A model generated the notes under the pieces. The model saw nothing but the letters and a program-made list of their open reading frames with translations. It did no database searches and was not told the origin of the DNA. Both the position numbers and the translations under genes were made by a program. Of a DNA stretch of 64,000 nucleotides, positions 63,667 through 64,000 are shown in pieces. This DNA is from Hydrogenovibrio thermophilus. Its GTDB lineage: Bacteria > Pseudomonadota > Gammaproteobacteria > Thiomicrospirales > Thiomicrospiraceae. The stretch covers positions 496,001-560,000 of the forward strand of contig NZ_CP035033.1 in the NCBI RefSeq assembly GCF_004028275.1. Direction: 5' to 3'. Each line of letters begins with the position of its first letter. Position 1 is the first letter of the stretch.

Positions 63667-64000
63667 TTAGAATCCGATGGTCAAGCCGACCTTGAAGTTA
63701 CGTCCCGGCTGAATCAGCGGATTGGTCTTACTTTTCGGATAGTTGATGTTTTCCGGTACGGTCGGCATGGAGTAGCTGACATCAAAGATGTTTTCGATGC
63801 CGAATCGCAAGTCGGTGTCTTTGAAGTACTGTCCGAAGAAAATCCCCGGATTCACACCCGTGTAGAAGTTGAACACCATGTAACCGGCGCGTTCGCGTTC
63901 GATGGATTTGTCGACCACGTCGTTGTCGGTTGCCCATTCGGTGGTGCCTTCAAAGTAATATTGGTACTGACTGGCCGCATCGTAGCGCAAGCTGGCGAAA
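63667..64000 (-). CDS. TonB-dependent outer-membrane receptor (C-terminal part)
   Basis: The frame is open to the window edge; only about the last 110 residues are seen. They show alternating beta strands (FNFYTGVNPGIFFGQYF, LRFGIENIFDVSYSMP), the typical NIFD segment of receptor barrels and a C-terminal Phe (KVGLTIGF) needed for BAM-dependent insertion. Ligand unknown. Confidence 0.82.
   Translation of the reverse strand, partial: FASLRYDAASQYQYYFEGTTEWATDNDVVDKSIERERAGYMVFNFYTGVNPGIFFGQYFKDTDLRFGIENIFDVSYSMPTVPENINYPKSKTNPLIQPGRNFKVGLTIGF

Overview
This window looks like a chromosomal segment of a free-living, motile gammaproteobacterium. The support is gene order and content: hemA-prfA-prmC-moeB, tRNA-Gln-prs-rplY-pth-ychF, parE/parC, a motA/motB stator pair and a complete type II secretion (T2SS) operon. 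A member of the Thiomicrospira/Hydrogenovibrio-type sulfur oxidisers would fit, but nothing here proves the genus. The core DNA also carries an over-represented palindrome, CCAGGCCTGG (12 exact copies, 16 copies of the 9-mer CAGGCCTGG), almost all outside the inserted island.

Layout. 1-18.9 kb is core: the 3' part of parE, a membrane diguanylate cyclase, a small MscS-like channel, two PilZ proteins, a metal-binding HMA protein, parC, motA-motB, the reverse-strand hemA-prfA-prmC-moeB cluster, a TPR lipoprotein, tRNA-Gln, prs, rplY, pth, ychF and tRNA-Met. 18.9-49.3 kb is an AT-richer genomic island inserted at the 3' end of tRNA-Met(CAT). It is bounded by a 15-bp direct repeat (18909-18923 and 49268-49282), starts with a tyrosine recombinase, and has GGTATGCAAA arm-type repeats near both ends. 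49.5-64 kb is core again: gspC-N, followed by translationally coupled genes for an S8 proprotein-convertase-like lipoprotein protease and a probable dedicated chaperone, then an FmdE-like protein and the 3' end of a TonB-dependent receptor gene.

The island has three parts. The first (19-26.4 kb) is a mobility and replication-like module: integrase, AlpA regulator, DUF932, a putative directionality-factor-like protein, a YqaJ exonuclease, an inovirus Gp2-like protein and two lipoproteins. The second (26.7-39 kb) is a reverse-strand type III restriction-modification operon in which mod and res are separated by a tiny membrane protein and a 1055-residue TPR protein with a PIN-like C-terminus. 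Downstream of res sits what looks like a phage primase/helicase that has lost its Walker A motif. Nearby are a stand-alone DnaA-domain-I-like protein and a WYL-type regulator.

The third part (39.3-47.6 kb) is the best candidate for an undescribed system. It is a forward-strand operon, tightly coupled from the second gene on, encoding two related dynamin-like GTPases, a membrane-anchored protein, a 1053-residue HerA/FtsK-type ATPase with an internal glycine-rich membrane-like segment, an HNH/Endo VII-type (WHE) nuclease and a DUF6985-like putative immunity protein. A coiled-coil NYN/PIN ribonuclease-like gene converges on it. The WYL gene is divergent from the operon, and the shared upstream region holds two palindromes. 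I propose that this is a membrane-associated defence or nuclease-delivery system; its function is inferred, not shown.
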